This document shows positions 26,891 through 36,769 of a stretch of 64,000 nt of DNA, in pieces. Origin of the DNA: Arenibaculum pallidiluteum. GTDB taxonomy: Bacteria; Pseudomonadota; Alphaproteobacteria; Azospirillales; Azospirillaceae. The stretch's first letter is position 1, and the number at the start of each line of letters is the position of its first letter. The notes beneath the pieces are model-generated. The model saw only the letters and a program-made list of their open reading frames with translations, did no database searches and had not been told where the DNA came from. The stretch is from contig NZ_JAFIQU010000013.1 in NCBI RefSeq assembly GCF_017355985.1, positions 1 to 64,000 on the forward strand. The letters are read 5' to 3'. The translations under genes and the position numbers were made by a program.

Positions 26891-28188
26891 GCGGCATTCT
26901 CCTGTCGCGTGCGGGCCGCCGTGTCGGCGTTCCGGGCCGAGGCCTGGTCGGAAGCAGGGTCCAGGGCCGGGCTGCGGACGGACCGCAGTTCCCGGCAGAG
27001 GCGTCGGCCATAGGCCTGCAGGTCGAAGTCCTGCGCGCGGCGGCGCGCGTTCTCGGCCATAGCGCGGCGCAGGTCAGGCTCAGCGGCCAGGGTCTCGACG
27101 GCCTGCGTGATCGCGTCAACGTCGCGGATCGGGACGACGTACCCGTCGGTCCCGTCGCGCACGACACTGCCGGTGTTGGCGGTCACGATCGCCGGCAGGC
27201 CGGCCGTCATGGCCTCGTAGACGGCGGTGGCCGACCCCTCGCAGATCGAGGGCAGGAGGAACACGTCGGCCCAGGCGTAGTGGGAGAGGATCTCTGCGCG
27301 CGGCACGCCGGGGATGAACTCCAGCCCTTCGGCCAGGGCGGCGCGCGGTGCCGGCCCGAGATCGCAGGGACCGATCAGCCGGAACTGCGCGCGGCCCCTG
27401 AGCCGGCGCGCGGCCTCCAGTACGTAGGGCGATCCCTTCCGCAGACCGACGCTGCCGACCGTCAGCACCCGCAGCGGGCCGCCATGGGACGCGCGCGCAG
27501 GCAGAGAGAAACGTGCATCGACGCCATAGGGCACGACCACGCAGCGCCGGGGATCCCCACCCTGGTCGATCACCCCCTGGCGGACGAACTCCGACCCGCA
27601 GACGACCAGGTTCGCGGCCGCCCATTCCGCCCGCTCGCGCGCGGCATAGGTCCCGGCCAGCCTGTCGGCGACGGCGGGCGGCTGCCAGTCCGGAAATCGC
27701 TCGGCCTCCTCCTGGACCAGTCGGTCCACGATCTCGCGCGGGGCGATGATCTGCTCCACGGCGGTCCAGAGCCCCCGCGCCCGTGCAGCCGTCAGGAGTT
27801 CGAGGCATTCCCCACTATAGGCGTAGACCCCCGCGGCCCGCCCGAAATCCGCAGCGGCGACGGCGCGCGCCAGCTTCCTCCCCGCCCAGAGATGAGCCGC
27901 GGTGCTCTGCGTCGGCGTGCGCGCCGCCATGCGCATCAGGGCGAAGGCCAGCCCGATCCCGCCGAAGCTCGTGATGCGCTCGTCAGGCACCTGCCAGGGG
28001 ATGCGGCCGGCGAGGCGCCGCACGGCCGCAGGCTGCAGGCGCCGCGGAACGGCCCCGAGCAGCCGCGGCCAGCCGCGCGTGCCGCAGATGTCCGTGTAGA
28101 ACCGCTCCAGCATCCCCGAAGATGCGAGGAGACGGGGAACAGCGTAATGCATGCGTGCGCCAAGCTGGCTGACGATGACCTTGTCCAT
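26887..28188 (-). CDS. Glycosyltransferase family 4
   Basis: This 433-residue GT-B enzyme has an N-terminal half typical of EPS GT4 enzymes (VIVSQLGARMHYAVPRLL) and a C-terminal donor-binding domain with LTVGSVGLRKGSPYVLEAARRL and LLPSICEGSATAVYEAMTAGLPAIVT (E-x7-E). The last 30 residues are low-complexity. GAGGCGGTGAG precedes the ATG. It is separated from the upstream polymerase-like gene by about 90 bases and overlaps the downstream GT4 by 4 bases. It probably acts at the cytoplasmic membrane face in repeat-unit assembly. Confidence 0.92.
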   Translation of the reverse strand: MDKVIVSQLGARMHYAVPRLLASSGMLERFYTDICGTRGWPRLLGAVPRRLQPAAVRRLAGRIPWQVPDERITSFGGIGLAFALMRMAARTPTQSTAAHLWAGRKLARAVAAADFGRAAGVYAYSGECLELLTAARARGLWTAVEQIIAPREIVDRLVQEEAERFPDWQPPAVADRLAGTYAARERAEWAAANLVVCGSEFVRQGVIDQGGDPRRCVVVPYGVDARFSLPARASHGGPLRVLTVGSVGLRKGSPYVLEAARRLRGRAQFRLIGPCDLGPAPRAALAEGLEFIPGVPRAEILSHYAWADVFLLPSICEGSATAVYEAMTAGLPAIVTANTGSVVRDGTDGYVVPIRDVDAITQAVETLAAEPDLRRAMAENARRRAQDFDLQAYGRRLCRELRSVRSPALDPASDQASARNADTAARTRQENAA

Positions 28189-28279
28189 CTCACCGCCTCT
28201 GTCTCGTTGATGCCCGCCTCGTGATGTCTGTCCGTCGAGAACCGACCGGGCCCGGTCCGCTCCCCTGCCCCCGGCTTCC

Positions 28280-29575
28280 TCACCCCGGCCGCGCCGCCGT
28301 CCCGAGCGATCCTGCCGCGGGGCGCGGGTTCGGCGCCGCCCCGCCCCGGGGAGCCGGGCAGCGCGCGAACCACAGGACCGGAAGCATGAAGAGCGCCATA
28401 TGCAGCCAGGTCGACGGCACCCACTGGGTATGGTGGGAGATGGCGTTCATCGCGGGGGCGGCGGAGAACATGTAGATGATCTGCGGGACCGCCCAGCCCT
28501 GCCGCGCCGCCTGCCAGACGCGGCAGAGAAGGTGGGAGATCAGCAGGAACTTCACCGCGCCGAACCACCAGAATGACCGGAACGCGTCGGCCATTCCCGT
28601 CTCGGTCGTGCCGTAGACCGGGTTGTATTCCGAGGGACCCGGCCTCGGGATGTCGAGCATGAGCTGCTGCTTGAGGTCCTGGCCGAGGAGCTGGGCCGGG
28701 AAGTAGTTGAAGACGAAGATGTTCCAGTGCCACGCCCCGAAGTCGAGCTGCATGTCGCGGTCGGCGGCGTTGATCAGGATCAGGGCGTTGGGCATCTCCA
28801 GCCCGCCCTTTTCGAGCCCCTTCGCGAAGTTCTCCATGACGGGGATCTCGGCGATATCGGCAAGCTCCGGCCGGCCCTTGGTCCGCGTGATGTCGCGGTA
28901 CTCGGCGACGCTCTCCATGACCAGGGTTCCGGCCACCACCCCAGCGACCACCAGCAGGCGCGGCAGCGTGCGGTCCCGGTGGAAGAAGGTCGCCAGTGCG
29001 ACCATCAGGACGAGTTCGACGGTCTCGCCGCGCTTGCCCGTCACGAAGATCCGGTCGAGGTAGAGCAGCGCGTCGAAGGCCACGATCGCCAGCGCCGGCA
29101 GCGAGGGGCGCCGCATGAGGCAGAGAAGGGCGATACCCATGCCATAGGGCAGCAGCTTCGAGAAGAAGAGCTGCATGACGGGCACCCCCGTCATGCCGGT
29201 CATCACGGCCAGCTCGCCCGAGCGTCGGCTGAGCTCGAAGTAGAAGACCGCACCCGCGGCCGAGAGGGCGGCCGCGCCGAGAAGCAGCCGTCCCTCGTCG
29301 AGCGTCCAGCGGAAGGAGCGGAGCGCCGGCGCGGTGTCGGACCATCCCAGCCGGATCATGGCGAAGCAGAGAATGGTGAAGCAGACCGTCATCTCGTAGG
29401 CGCCGGCCGGCAGGAACCGGTTGTCGATCATCGCCGGAAGCTGCGGAAGGATGAAGGACACGGCCATGGCGCCCGCGAGGAACGGGTATTCGTAGATCCT
29501 GTGCGGCCGCGTCAGGCCGCCAAGGATCAGCAGCAGCGCCTGGGCGACGAAGGTCCACGTCACGATCCAGCTCAT
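28280..29575 (-). CDS. Polysaccharide polymerase-like membrane protein (Wzy candidate)
   Basis: This 431-residue protein has about ten hydrophobic segments (WTFVAQALLLILGGL, LLLGAAALSAAGAVFYF, LVLMVALATFF, LLVVAGVVAGTLVM and others). A long soluble loop sits in the second half, with FNYFPAQLLGQDLKQQ and EYNPVYGTTETGMADAF. This topology and its place between glycosyltransferases fit a Wzy-type O-antigen/EPS polymerase, which is poorly conserved in sequence. The start ATG 29575 overlaps the upstream gene's stop (ATGA). The assignment rests on topology and context; a ligase is the main alternative. Confidence 0.65.
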   Translation of the reverse strand: MSWIVTWTFVAQALLLILGGLTRPHRIYEYPFLAGAMAVSFILPQLPAMIDNRFLPAGAYEMTVCFTILCFAMIRLGWSDTAPALRSFRWTLDEGRLLLGAAALSAAGAVFYFELSRRSGELAVMTGMTGVPVMQLFFSKLLPYGMGIALLCLMRRPSLPALAIVAFDALLYLDRIFVTGKRGETVELVLMVALATFFHRDRTLPRLLVVAGVVAGTLVMESVAEYRDITRTKGRPELADIAEIPVMENFAKGLEKGGLEMPNALILINAADRDMQLDFGAWHWNIFVFNYFPAQLLGQDLKQQLMLDIPRPGPSEYNPVYGTTETGMADAFRSFWWFGAVKFLLISHLLCRVWQAARQGWAVPQIIYMFSAAPAMNAISHHTQWVPSTWLHMALFMLPVLWFARCPAPRGGAAPNPRPAAGSLGTAARPG

Positions 29576-30186
29576 GGCGCCAATCCCCGCGCCGCCGGGA
29601 GATCGGAGGCCGGCGCTCCGAAGCCGGTGCCATAGCGTGCGGCGTACCAGGCGATCTTCAGGAACTCCTGAGCCACGGTGAGCCGGGCGAGGCCCCGAAT
29701 GCTGCGCCAGTGCGCATCGTGCTCGTCCGCGGCGGCCACCATCAGGGCCGTCGCCGGCGAGGCCGCCCGGAAGCAGCCCAGCGCACGCCGGGTGTGATAC
29801 CAGCTCGTGACGAGGATCGCGCTGCGGGCGCCCAGCTCCGAGAGGATCGCCGCCGAGCGGCTGGCGTTCTCGTGCGTGCTGCGGGATTGGCACTCGACGA
29901 CGATGCGTGCGGCGGGAACGCCGCGCCGGACCAGCGCCCCGCGGACTGTCTCGCAGTCGCCAGCTCCGGTGACCAGCACCCGGGGCGCGAGACCGTCGGC
30001 GAAGAGCCGCGCCCCGAGCGCGGCACGGGGCCCCGCATCGCCTCCCAGGACGATGATGACGTCGGACGGGTGGAGATCGGTCCTGACGAGCAGCAGCGGG
30101 CCGAGAAGCGAAGCCGCGGCCATCAGCGCCAGGACCAGCCCCAGGCACCCAAGCGCCAGCCGGAGCGACCGCCCTGCCCTCAGCAT
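29572..30186 (-). CDS. YdcF family protein (DUF218)
   Basis: This 204-residue protein has one N-terminal membrane anchor (about residues 8-30, LALGCLGLVLALMAAASLL) and a DUF218 domain. The latter shows DVIIVLGGDAGPRAALGARL, VLVTGAGDCETVRGAL, IVVECQSRSTHENASRSAAI and AILVTSWYHTRRAL. DUF218 proteins (SanA/YdcF/ElyC) are implicated in envelope polysaccharide metabolism. ATG 30186 begins just before the membrane anchor; earlier starts would overlap the upstream glycosyltransferase. The gene overlaps the polymerase-like gene by 4 bases, indicating a joint role. Confidence 0.88.
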   Translation of the reverse strand: MLRAGRSLRLALGCLGLVLALMAAASLLGPLLLVRTDLHPSDVIIVLGGDAGPRAALGARLFADGLAPRVLVTGAGDCETVRGALVRRGVPAARIVVECQSRSTHENASRSAAILSELGARSAILVTSWYHTRRALGCFRAASPATALMVAAADEHDAHWRSIRGLARLTVAQEFLKIAWYAARYGTGFGAPASDLPAARGLAP

Positions 30187-30274
30187 GCCGGCTGATGTCC
30201 TGGACGAAATCCCGCGCGCAGGATCGCCGGCGCGGCCGGCCGGCCGCGGAACCGCATGTGCATGGGGGTGCCCG

Positions 30275-31210
30275 TCAGCCGTGACCGCCATCGCGCACCA
30301 TGCCCGGCTGGATCTCGCCCATCCCAGATGCGGCGGCTGCGGAGGCTGTTCCGGCCCGGACGAGATGCCGGGGCTCGAAGAACGGCGCGTGCGGCACCCG
30401 GCGCTCGTGCAACTTGGCATCCACGAGGAAGCGGTACCAGAAACACTGGAGCACGCAGTAGACCAGGCCCGGGATGCCGTCGAGGAAGCCCAGCCGGACG
30501 AAGTACTTGTAGAGGAACAGCGCGAAGGGTCGCAGCAGGAGCGGGGCGCGGTAGTACATGGCCTTGCGGAAGCGCGCCCGCTCGATCGGGTTCCCGGCGG
30601 CGTCGGGACGGATCGCGGTCGAGGCTTCCTGCGCCTCCAGGTCCTCGACCTCCAGGTCGCTCCACCGGTTGTGGCGCGCGATCCACTCGGACAGCGAGGC
30701 GCGGTGGTCGTCCACGAAGGGCGCCGTCAGTGTCCGGCCGGTGCCGGACAGCACGAAATGCTGGTCGTATTTCCTGTCCTCGACCCGGACGCAGCCGGTC
30801 CGGAACAGGCGCATGTGGTAGGTCGGGTAATAGCCGCCATGCAGCAGGTCGCGGCCCATGAAACGGGTCAGCCGGCGGATGAAGAACCCGTCGACGCCCG
30901 GCGGCCAGGCGGCCTTCAGGGCGTTGATCTCGTCGACCAGCGCCTGCGTCAGGATCTCGTCGGCATCGAGATGGAGCTGCCAGCCATATCTGAGGTCCAG
31001 GTCGGAGATCGCCCAGTTCCTCTGGTCGGCGTAGTCCGCGAAGGCGCGTTGATGGCAGCGCGCGCCCATGGCCCTGACGAGGTCCACGGTCCCGTCGCGC
31101 GAAAAGGAATCCACCACGTGGATGTCATCGGAGACGAGCTTCGCGCGCGAGATCGTATCGGCGATCACGGCCTCGGAATTGCAGGTCAGGATGACCACGG
31201 AGATCGTCAT
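30275..31210 (-). CDS. Glycosyltransferase family 2 (WaaE/KdtX-like)
   Basis: This 311-residue GT-A enzyme opens with ISVVILTCNSEAVIADTI, has IHVVDSFSRDGTVDLV and the metal-binding region WQLHLDADEIL (DxD), and continues with GYYPTYHMRLFRTG and the basic RFRKAMYYRAPLLLRPFALFLYKYF segment typical of WaaE-like inverting glucosyltransferases. A membrane-proximal amphipathic C-terminus is likely. AGGAAGAG precedes the ATG. It lies mid-block among EPS genes, 40 bases after the preceding GT4 gene. Donor sugar unknown. Confidence 0.9.
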   Translation of the reverse strand: MTISVVILTCNSEAVIADTISRAKLVSDDIHVVDSFSRDGTVDLVRAMGARCHQRAFADYADQRNWAISDLDLRYGWQLHLDADEILTQALVDEINALKAAWPPGVDGFFIRRLTRFMGRDLLHGGYYPTYHMRLFRTGCVRVEDRKYDQHFVLSGTGRTLTAPFVDDHRASLSEWIARHNRWSDLEVEDLEAQEASTAIRPDAAGNPIERARFRKAMYYRAPLLLRPFALFLYKYFVRLGFLDGIPGLVYCVLQCFWYRFLVDAKLHERRVPHAPFFEPRHLVRAGTASAAAASGMGEIQPGMVRDGGHG

Positions 31211-31250
31211 CGGGGCTCTTCCTGGTGGTTTCCGGGGGCGAATGGGCCGG

Positions 31251-32450
31251 TCATGAGGCCATGCGCTCCCTGACGGTCCTGATCAGGTTCTTGACGGGCA
31301 GTGGCAGGTAGCTGCGCAGGCCAGGGCGAAGGCCGGGCGGCAGCCGCCAGCGCTCGATGTCCAGCGGATCGGCGACGGGCGGACGCGTCGCCGCAACGCG
31401 CTCGATCAGCAGTGCATAGCGTGACGCCATGGCCTCGACGCCGAAGCGCTCGTCCGCGACCATCGGCCCCGCTGCCCGCATCCGGGCCAACAGCGCGCCG
31501 TCGCGCAGGAGCCCTTCGACGGCGCGGGCGGCGGCACGGGTGTCGCCGACCGGAAAGAGCATCCCCGTCTTCCCGTGCTCCACGATGACGTCGGTGACGC
31601 CGCGCAGCAGGGAGGTCACGGGCACGCAGCCCGCCGCCATGGCCTCGATCACAGTCATCGGCAGCCCTTCGAAGCGGGACGGAGCGATCAGGCAGTCGTG
31701 CTCCTCCAGCAGGGCCTCGGCCCGCTCGGGCGGAACGGCACCGAGGAAGCGCACACGCGCGCCAAGGGCGGCGCAGCGCCCGCGCAGGCGCTGCAGGTCT
31801 GGCCCGTCGCCGGCCACGGTGAGCGTCACGGAATCCGGAAGCCTGGCCAGAATGTCTGGCAGCCAGAGCACACCCTTCGCCTGGTCCTCGACCCGGCCGA
31901 GCGACAGCAGGCGGAGGCGTCCCGGATCCGGCGCCGGCCCCGCCCGGTGCGCGCGGCGGTCGACGGCGTTCAGGATCGTCGTGATGCGGGCCTCGTCGAA
32001 GCCGTGGTGCAGCGTCAGGTCGCTCGTGATTCTCGGCGACACGCCGACCGTCGCGTGGACGTGGTCGCGCAGGGCCCGCGCCGAGGCGTAGATGCCGGGC
32101 GTGATGTTGTGGACGACCAGGATGCGCAGGAGATATCCGGGCAGGTAGCGGACCGCGTTGGTCTGGACCCGGTCGCCCCCGAGGTTCACCACGACGCCGT
32201 CGAAGCGATGCTCCAGGATCGCCTCAATGAGCGCCCGCGCCTCGGCGCGCTCGTCCCCCCCGGCGTCCGCAGCGACAAGTCCATGGGCGCGTTCGGCCGC
32301 CCAGACGGGATCGTGCAGGGCGCGGCGCGCCTCCTCGCCCCGGCCGACCCAGCGGAGGTCGATCCCGGCCTTGCACAGGCCCGCGCGCAGGTGGCGATAC
32401 ACCGTGAAGGTGCCGCCGATATGCGGGAAGGCGAGATAGGCGAGCTTCAT
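31251..32450 (-). CDS. Glycosyltransferase family 4
   Basis: This 399-residue GT-B enzyme starts MKLAYLAFPHIGGTFTVYRH. Its second half has LRLLSLGRVEDQAKGVLWLPDI, TLTVAGDGPDLQRLRG and CLIAPSRFEGLPMTVIEAMAAGCVPV, the GT4 donor site with E-x7-E. The frame extends far upstream into the wecA-like gene, but ATG 32450 overlaps that gene's stop by 4 bases and matches the GT4 start. It probably adds an early sugar, since it directly follows the initiating transferase. Confidence 0.92.
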   Translation of the reverse strand: MKLAYLAFPHIGGTFTVYRHLRAGLCKAGIDLRWVGRGEEARRALHDPVWAAERAHGLVAADAGGDERAEARALIEAILEHRFDGVVVNLGGDRVQTNAVRYLPGYLLRILVVHNITPGIYASARALRDHVHATVGVSPRITSDLTLHHGFDEARITTILNAVDRRAHRAGPAPDPGRLRLLSLGRVEDQAKGVLWLPDILARLPDSVTLTVAGDGPDLQRLRGRCAALGARVRFLGAVPPERAEALLEEHDCLIAPSRFEGLPMTVIEAMAAGCVPVTSLLRGVTDVIVEHGKTGMLFPVGDTRAAARAVEGLLRDGALLARMRAAGPMVADERFGVEAMASRYALLIERVAATRPPVADPLDIERWRLPPGLRPGLRSYLPLPVKNLIRTVRERMAS

Positions 32451-33544
32451 AGGCCCGGGCTCCGGATCGGCAGCCCGGCGTCCTGCAACACGGCTCCTCC
32501 GCCCGCCGGGCGCCCCTTGCGCAGACGGTTCTCGGCACGCCGGACGAACCGGATATGGGCGGCGAGAGGCACGGCGAGCCCGGCCAGCATCACGGGGTCC
32601 GGCACCCCGGCGAGGATTCCCGCGACGCCGACCCCGCCCAGGACGAAGCTCGCGAGCACGATGAGACCGGCCGCCCGTCGCGCCGAGAAGCCGAGATCGA
32701 GCAGCAGGTGGTGGAGATGGCGGCGATCCGCCGCGAAAGGGCTGCGGCCGCCATGGATGCGGCGGAGGATCAGGCTGAGGGTGTCGATTGCCGGCAGCGC
32801 GCAGATCCAGAGCAGGCCCGGGAGCGGCGCCGTCGGCGCCGGTGCGGAGGCCAGGACGACGATGAAGAAGGCGATGCTGGCCCCCAGCATGGTGCTGCCG
32901 GCGTCGCCCATGAAGACCGATGCCCGCAGGCGCCAGGGATGGGGAAGATTGAAGACCAGGAAGCCGAGCGTCGCGGCCAGCAGGACGAGCACCGTGGCCT
33001 GCCCGCCATGCCGCTCCGCCCCGGCCACGACCGCCAGCCAGAAGAAGGCCGCCGCCGCGGCCCCGCCGGCAAGACCGTCCAGCCCATCCAGCATGTTGTA
33101 GGCATTGATCGCGCCGACGATCAGGAACAGCGTGAAGGGAAGCGCAAGGACGCCGAGATCGATGCGGCCTGCGCCGAGTTCCGCGAGCTCGCGGACGACG
33201 TGCCAGTCGGGGACGACCATGACAGCCGCCGCGACTGCCTGCACCGCGAGCCGGACCCGCGGGCGGAGGTCCCGGATGTCGTCGACGATACCGATTGCGA
33301 CCAGGATGAAGAGCCCTGAGACGAGGCCCCAGGGCGCGCGCTGCGGCCATTCCACCAGCAGCACCGTGACCATGAAGGCCGCGAACATCGCCACGCCGCC
33401 CACCACCGGGATGCAGCCCTCGTGCAGCTTGCGGGCATTGGGCCGGTCAACCAGCCCCGCCGGCTCGGCGAGCTTGCCGAGCGCGATGATCAGCACGACC
33501 GCCAACAGGAACGCGTTCAGGAGATGTGTCGCATGGAGCGTCAT
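32447..33544 (-). CDS. Undecaprenyl-phosphate sugar-1-phosphate transferase (WecA-like)
   Basis: This 365-residue membrane enzyme of the MraY/WecA (PNPT) family transfers a HexNAc-1-phosphate from a UDP-sugar to undecaprenyl phosphate, starting the repeat unit. The motifs are AIGIVDDIRDLRPR (DDxxD Mg2+ site), NAYNMLDGLDGLAGG, VFMGDAGSTMLG and RRHLHHLLLDLG (the HxHH signature). About eleven hydrophobic segments are visible. GGAGGGAC precedes ATG 33544. It heads the run down to 25649, so initiation here uses a PNPT enzyme rather than a WbaP/GumD-type transferase. Confidence 0.93.
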   Translation of the reverse strand: MTLHATHLLNAFLLAVVLIIALGKLAEPAGLVDRPNARKLHEGCIPVVGGVAMFAAFMVTVLLVEWPQRAPWGLVSGLFILVAIGIVDDIRDLRPRVRLAVQAVAAAVMVVPDWHVVRELAELGAGRIDLGVLALPFTLFLIVGAINAYNMLDGLDGLAGGAAAAAFFWLAVVAGAERHGGQATVLVLLAATLGFLVFNLPHPWRLRASVFMGDAGSTMLGASIAFFIVVLASAPAPTAPLPGLLWICALPAIDTLSLILRRIHGGRSPFAADRRHLHHLLLDLGFSARRAAGLIVLASFVLGGVGVAGILAGVPDPVMLAGLAVPLAAHIRFVRRAENRLRKGRPAGGGAVLQDAGLPIRSPGL

Positions 33545-33781
33545 GTCCCTCCCTCCCTGGCTGGAAGCCGGGATCCGCAGCGGGCGCCGTCCCGTCTGCC
33601 CTTGGTGCGCCGAAAGCGTAGCGAGGCGGCGGCGGCGCCTGGGATAGAGCAATTCTGCTGAGCGCGGTTCCGGATGGCCGAGGCTCGGCCATGCCCATGT
33701 CCATGTTGCGGAGCGGCGGCGGCGCATCCCCTCCGGCGAAAGGCGTAGGGGCCGGTCGCGGGCGCCCTCCGCCGGCCGCGA

Positions 33782-36322
33782 TCAGTCCGCGGCGAGGCCT
33801 CGGGCGGGGGCGCCGCGGCCCGTAAGGGCGGCCGGCGGGGCGGCACGATCGAAGCCGTCCCAGGCATTCTCCCGGCCGATCCACGCCCTGTCCGAGCGCC
33901 TCACGAAGGCCAGGGTATCCGCCGGCGGCATGCGACCGCGCTCAAAGCGGTTCCGGAAGAGGACGCTTGCCGAGATCGGCGTGGTCGGCCCCGCGAACCG
34001 CCTGGCGGAAGGCAGCGGCGAGCGAGCCTCGAGGATGCCGATGCGGATGTCGGTGAAGCGATTCCCCTCGAACACGTTCATGACCTGCGCACCGGTCTCG
34101 AAGCCCTGCCAGGTCTCGAAATGCATGCCGGCACGGGCGAGATTCTCGCCGACATTCCCGCGATAGACGTTCCCGAGATGGCCGATCGAGCCCGGAACCT
34201 CCCCATGCACGTACATCGTGTGCATGACAAGGCCGTCGTAGGACTCTCCGACCAGGTTGTTCACGAGCAGGTTGAAGAAGACGGGGCTCAGCTCGGCACG
34301 GCCCTCGAGACCGATCGCCCACAGCTCGATCCCGCCGCGCATGCGCCGGAAGACGTTGCCATCGACCACGATATCGGAGCTGTTGCCGTAGATGTGCACG
34401 CCCGAGGAGGCGGTGTCGTAGGTGGCGTAGACGGGCTTGCCGTCGAGATCGTTCCCGTAGACCGCGACGCGCGACGCCGTCCCCGCGACGGTGACGCGGC
34501 TGCCGGGTTCAGGGACGACCTTCCAGTCCGGACTGACGACCAGGGTGTTCGTCGACGCGTCGACCTTCCCGATCCGACGAACCTGGCCGACCCCGGCTCC
34601 TGAGAGGACGAGGACATCGAACCTGCCTTCGAGAAGTGGGGGCAGGGTCCCAGGCGCCAGCGTCAGGCTGCCGGGCGTTCCCGAGGCGACGGCGGCACTT
34701 GCGAGCGCGCAGCACTGCTCGAACAGGATCTGCTCGCCGGCGTTGGGATCGCCGAACCGCGCGGGCGGGGGCGCAAGGGCCTTGGTCACGTTCCCTGCGA
34801 TGTAGACATTGCGCAGGCTGCCGAAATGCGGCTGCGAGACGATGAACCGGCCGGCCGAGGATTTCGCGGGGTCGTCCGGGTCCAGATCCGCGGCCCGGTT
34901 TCGGGTGATCGCGATCTCGCCGCCGCCCCAGGTGGTGAGCGCGGAATTCGCCCCAGCCGACAGCCTGAAGTCGCAGCCATCGACGACGACCTGGCTGGAC
35001 CGGCCCAGGAACCCGCCCTTGCCGACCAGCTCGACGTCGGACAGGACGAGGCCGCGGATGCCGTCGAGATGGAAGTAGGGGTCCGGGGCGGACACGATGC
35101 GCATGCCGGCGAGACGCACATTCCTGGAGAAGCGGATGAACACGGGCGTGCCCTGGCTCCCCTTCCCCTGCGTGCCGTCGATCGTGAGCCCCGTGATCTC
35201 CAAATCACTGCCGCCGAATGATCCTTCGGCGAAGAGCAGGGCCTGCGCCCTCTCGTCCCCGGGCACAGGTCGGAAGGACGAGGACGCCTTCAGCACGCTG
35301 CGGTCCCGTCCCTCGCCGACCAGGCGCAAGCCGTCCGGCAGGACGAAGCCCCGGCTGGACAGGTAGGTTCCCGCCGGGAAGAGCACGGTGGCTGGAGCAT
35401 TGCGGCCGGCCTCCGCGATGGCGGCCTGGATCGCCGCCTCGTCGTCGGACCGGCCGTCCCCACGCGCGCCGTACCGGCGGACGTCGTATACGGGCCCCTG
35501 CCGCCCCGCCTGCCCCATCTCGGCCGCCGTCTCCGTCTGCGAGGCGACCTCCAGCGTCACCGGCGCGCCCCATCCGAAGCGGCCGCCATGGCCGTTGTGG
35601 GCCCATAGCGTGTAGGTCCCGGACGGCAGGGCGGCCGGCACGGTGAACACGATCCTGTAGGGGTTCACGGCGGTGACCTCGACCCAGGCCCCTGCCCGCT
35701 CCGGCGCGGCCAGGTAGACCCATGCCGCCGTCGTACCGTTGCCGCGGCTGAGGTTGCGCCCGTAAAGGGCAGCCGAACGGCCCGGAACGGCAGGCTGCGG
35801 GCCCGCCCACCATGCCTCCGCCCGGTTCAGGGCAAAGGGTGCGCCCCGCATGCCGACGCGCTCGGGCCATACGAGATACAGGGACCACGGGAGCGCGCCT
35901 TCGGGCACCGCCGCCGCCGCCGCGGTGCCCGATGCGGCCCAGGGACGGGCCTCGGATGCGACCGCGTCGGAGGGCGAGGTCTGGGAGAACACGCGGAAGC
36001 GGAGATCCTGCCCGAGCTCCGCACCGCTCACGACGAAGGTTTCGCCGGGTCCGGCGGTACGGGATGCCTCGGCGATGGCGGGCGTGGCGCCGCTGTCGAG
36101 GAGCGGCGGCTCGAACACGTCGAAGACGTCGGGCAGCTCGGGGCGGGGCTGCGGCTCCGTCAGCCCGAAATCCGAAGGGAGTGCCGCCCGGGCCGGGCGC
36201 GGCGCCGCGGGCTCCGCGCGGGCAGGCTGTGCTATCGCCCCGCCGGGCGTGGTGCCCAGCAGCACGCAAAGCAGGAGAGCGGTCAACCTGTCGTACCGCC
36301 CTTGGGCGAGGATCTGAAGCAT
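33782..36322 (-). CDS. Secreted right-handed beta-helix protein (pectate lyase 3-like domain)
   Basis: This 846-residue protein has a signal peptide (RLTALLLCVLLGTTPGGAIA, cleavage near residue 32) and a non-conserved N-terminal beta-rich half (about 60-270). It then has a Pectate_lyase_3-type opening at about residue 278 (VYDVRRYGARGDGRSDDEAAIQAAI), followed by repeated short strands with asparagine-rich turns characteristic of a parallel beta-helix. Such proteins in EPS loci are usually lyases, hydrolases or epimerases acting on the polymer; the reaction cannot be told. It is upstream of wecA on the same strand with a 237-base gap. Confidence 0.82.
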   Translation of the reverse strand: MLQILAQGRYDRLTALLLCVLLGTTPGGAIAQPARAEPAAPRPARAALPSDFGLTEPQPRPELPDVFDVFEPPLLDSGATPAIAEASRTAGPGETFVVSGAELGQDLRFRVFSQTSPSDAVASEARPWAASGTAAAAAVPEGALPWSLYLVWPERVGMRGAPFALNRAEAWWAGPQPAVPGRSAALYGRNLSRGNGTTAAWVYLAAPERAGAWVEVTAVNPYRIVFTVPAALPSGTYTLWAHNGHGGRFGWGAPVTLEVASQTETAAEMGQAGRQGPVYDVRRYGARGDGRSDDEAAIQAAIAEAGRNAPATVLFPAGTYLSSRGFVLPDGLRLVGEGRDRSVLKASSSFRPVPGDERAQALLFAEGSFGGSDLEITGLTIDGTQGKGSQGTPVFIRFSRNVRLAGMRIVSAPDPYFHLDGIRGLVLSDVELVGKGGFLGRSSQVVVDGCDFRLSAGANSALTTWGGGEIAITRNRAADLDPDDPAKSSAGRFIVSQPHFGSLRNVYIAGNVTKALAPPPARFGDPNAGEQILFEQCCALASAAVASGTPGSLTLAPGTLPPLLEGRFDVLVLSGAGVGQVRRIGKVDASTNTLVVSPDWKVVPEPGSRVTVAGTASRVAVYGNDLDGKPVYATYDTASSGVHIYGNSSDIVVDGNVFRRMRGGIELWAIGLEGRAELSPVFFNLLVNNLVGESYDGLVMHTMYVHGEVPGSIGHLGNVYRGNVGENLARAGMHFETWQGFETGAQVMNVFEGNRFTDIRIGILEARSPLPSARRFAGPTTPISASVLFRNRFERGRMPPADTLAFVRRSDRAWIGRENAWDGFDRAAPPAALTGRGAPARGLAAD

Positions 36323-36769
36323 GGATGGGCCCTCCGCGGGTGCCGGGCAGGCGCAAGCAGCTCCGGTCCCGCCGGCGATACGGGGGGCACCTTAGCCGCG
36401 CCGGCCGTGTCGTGCCGTTCGGCCGTAGGAAGGTGGCGCGACGAGGCGGCCGACCGCGGCTACGTCTTCGGGTGGCCCCGCGCATCCCTCGCGCATCCCT
36501 CTCAGGGCCGATCCGGGAATATGGGCGCCCTTCCTTGGTAGGCCCGGCCGTGCGTACGGACGCCGCGCGCCGTCATTCGGCCAAGATGAGGGGATCCCGG
36601 CCGGACGGTAGGCTCGGGGAACGGGTTTCAGGACGGGCGCCCGCTTCGGGGGGCCGCATCGGCGCACCGCCCGGCGCCACGCGCGGCAGGTGCTGCCTGT
36701 CAATGCGGCACATCCTTCCGGTCGCCCCGCCTGGACCTGCCCATCGGAACGCGGCATCGGGGGTGCGGA
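36323..36769. promoter_or_regulatory. Divergent promoter region of the EPS locus
   Basis: A 447-base gap between the beta-helix gene (minus) and gmd (plus) must hold promoters for both blocks. I see no clear hexamer pair or strong palindrome. The sequence is GC-rich throughout and holds no credible gene. Confidence 0.45.
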
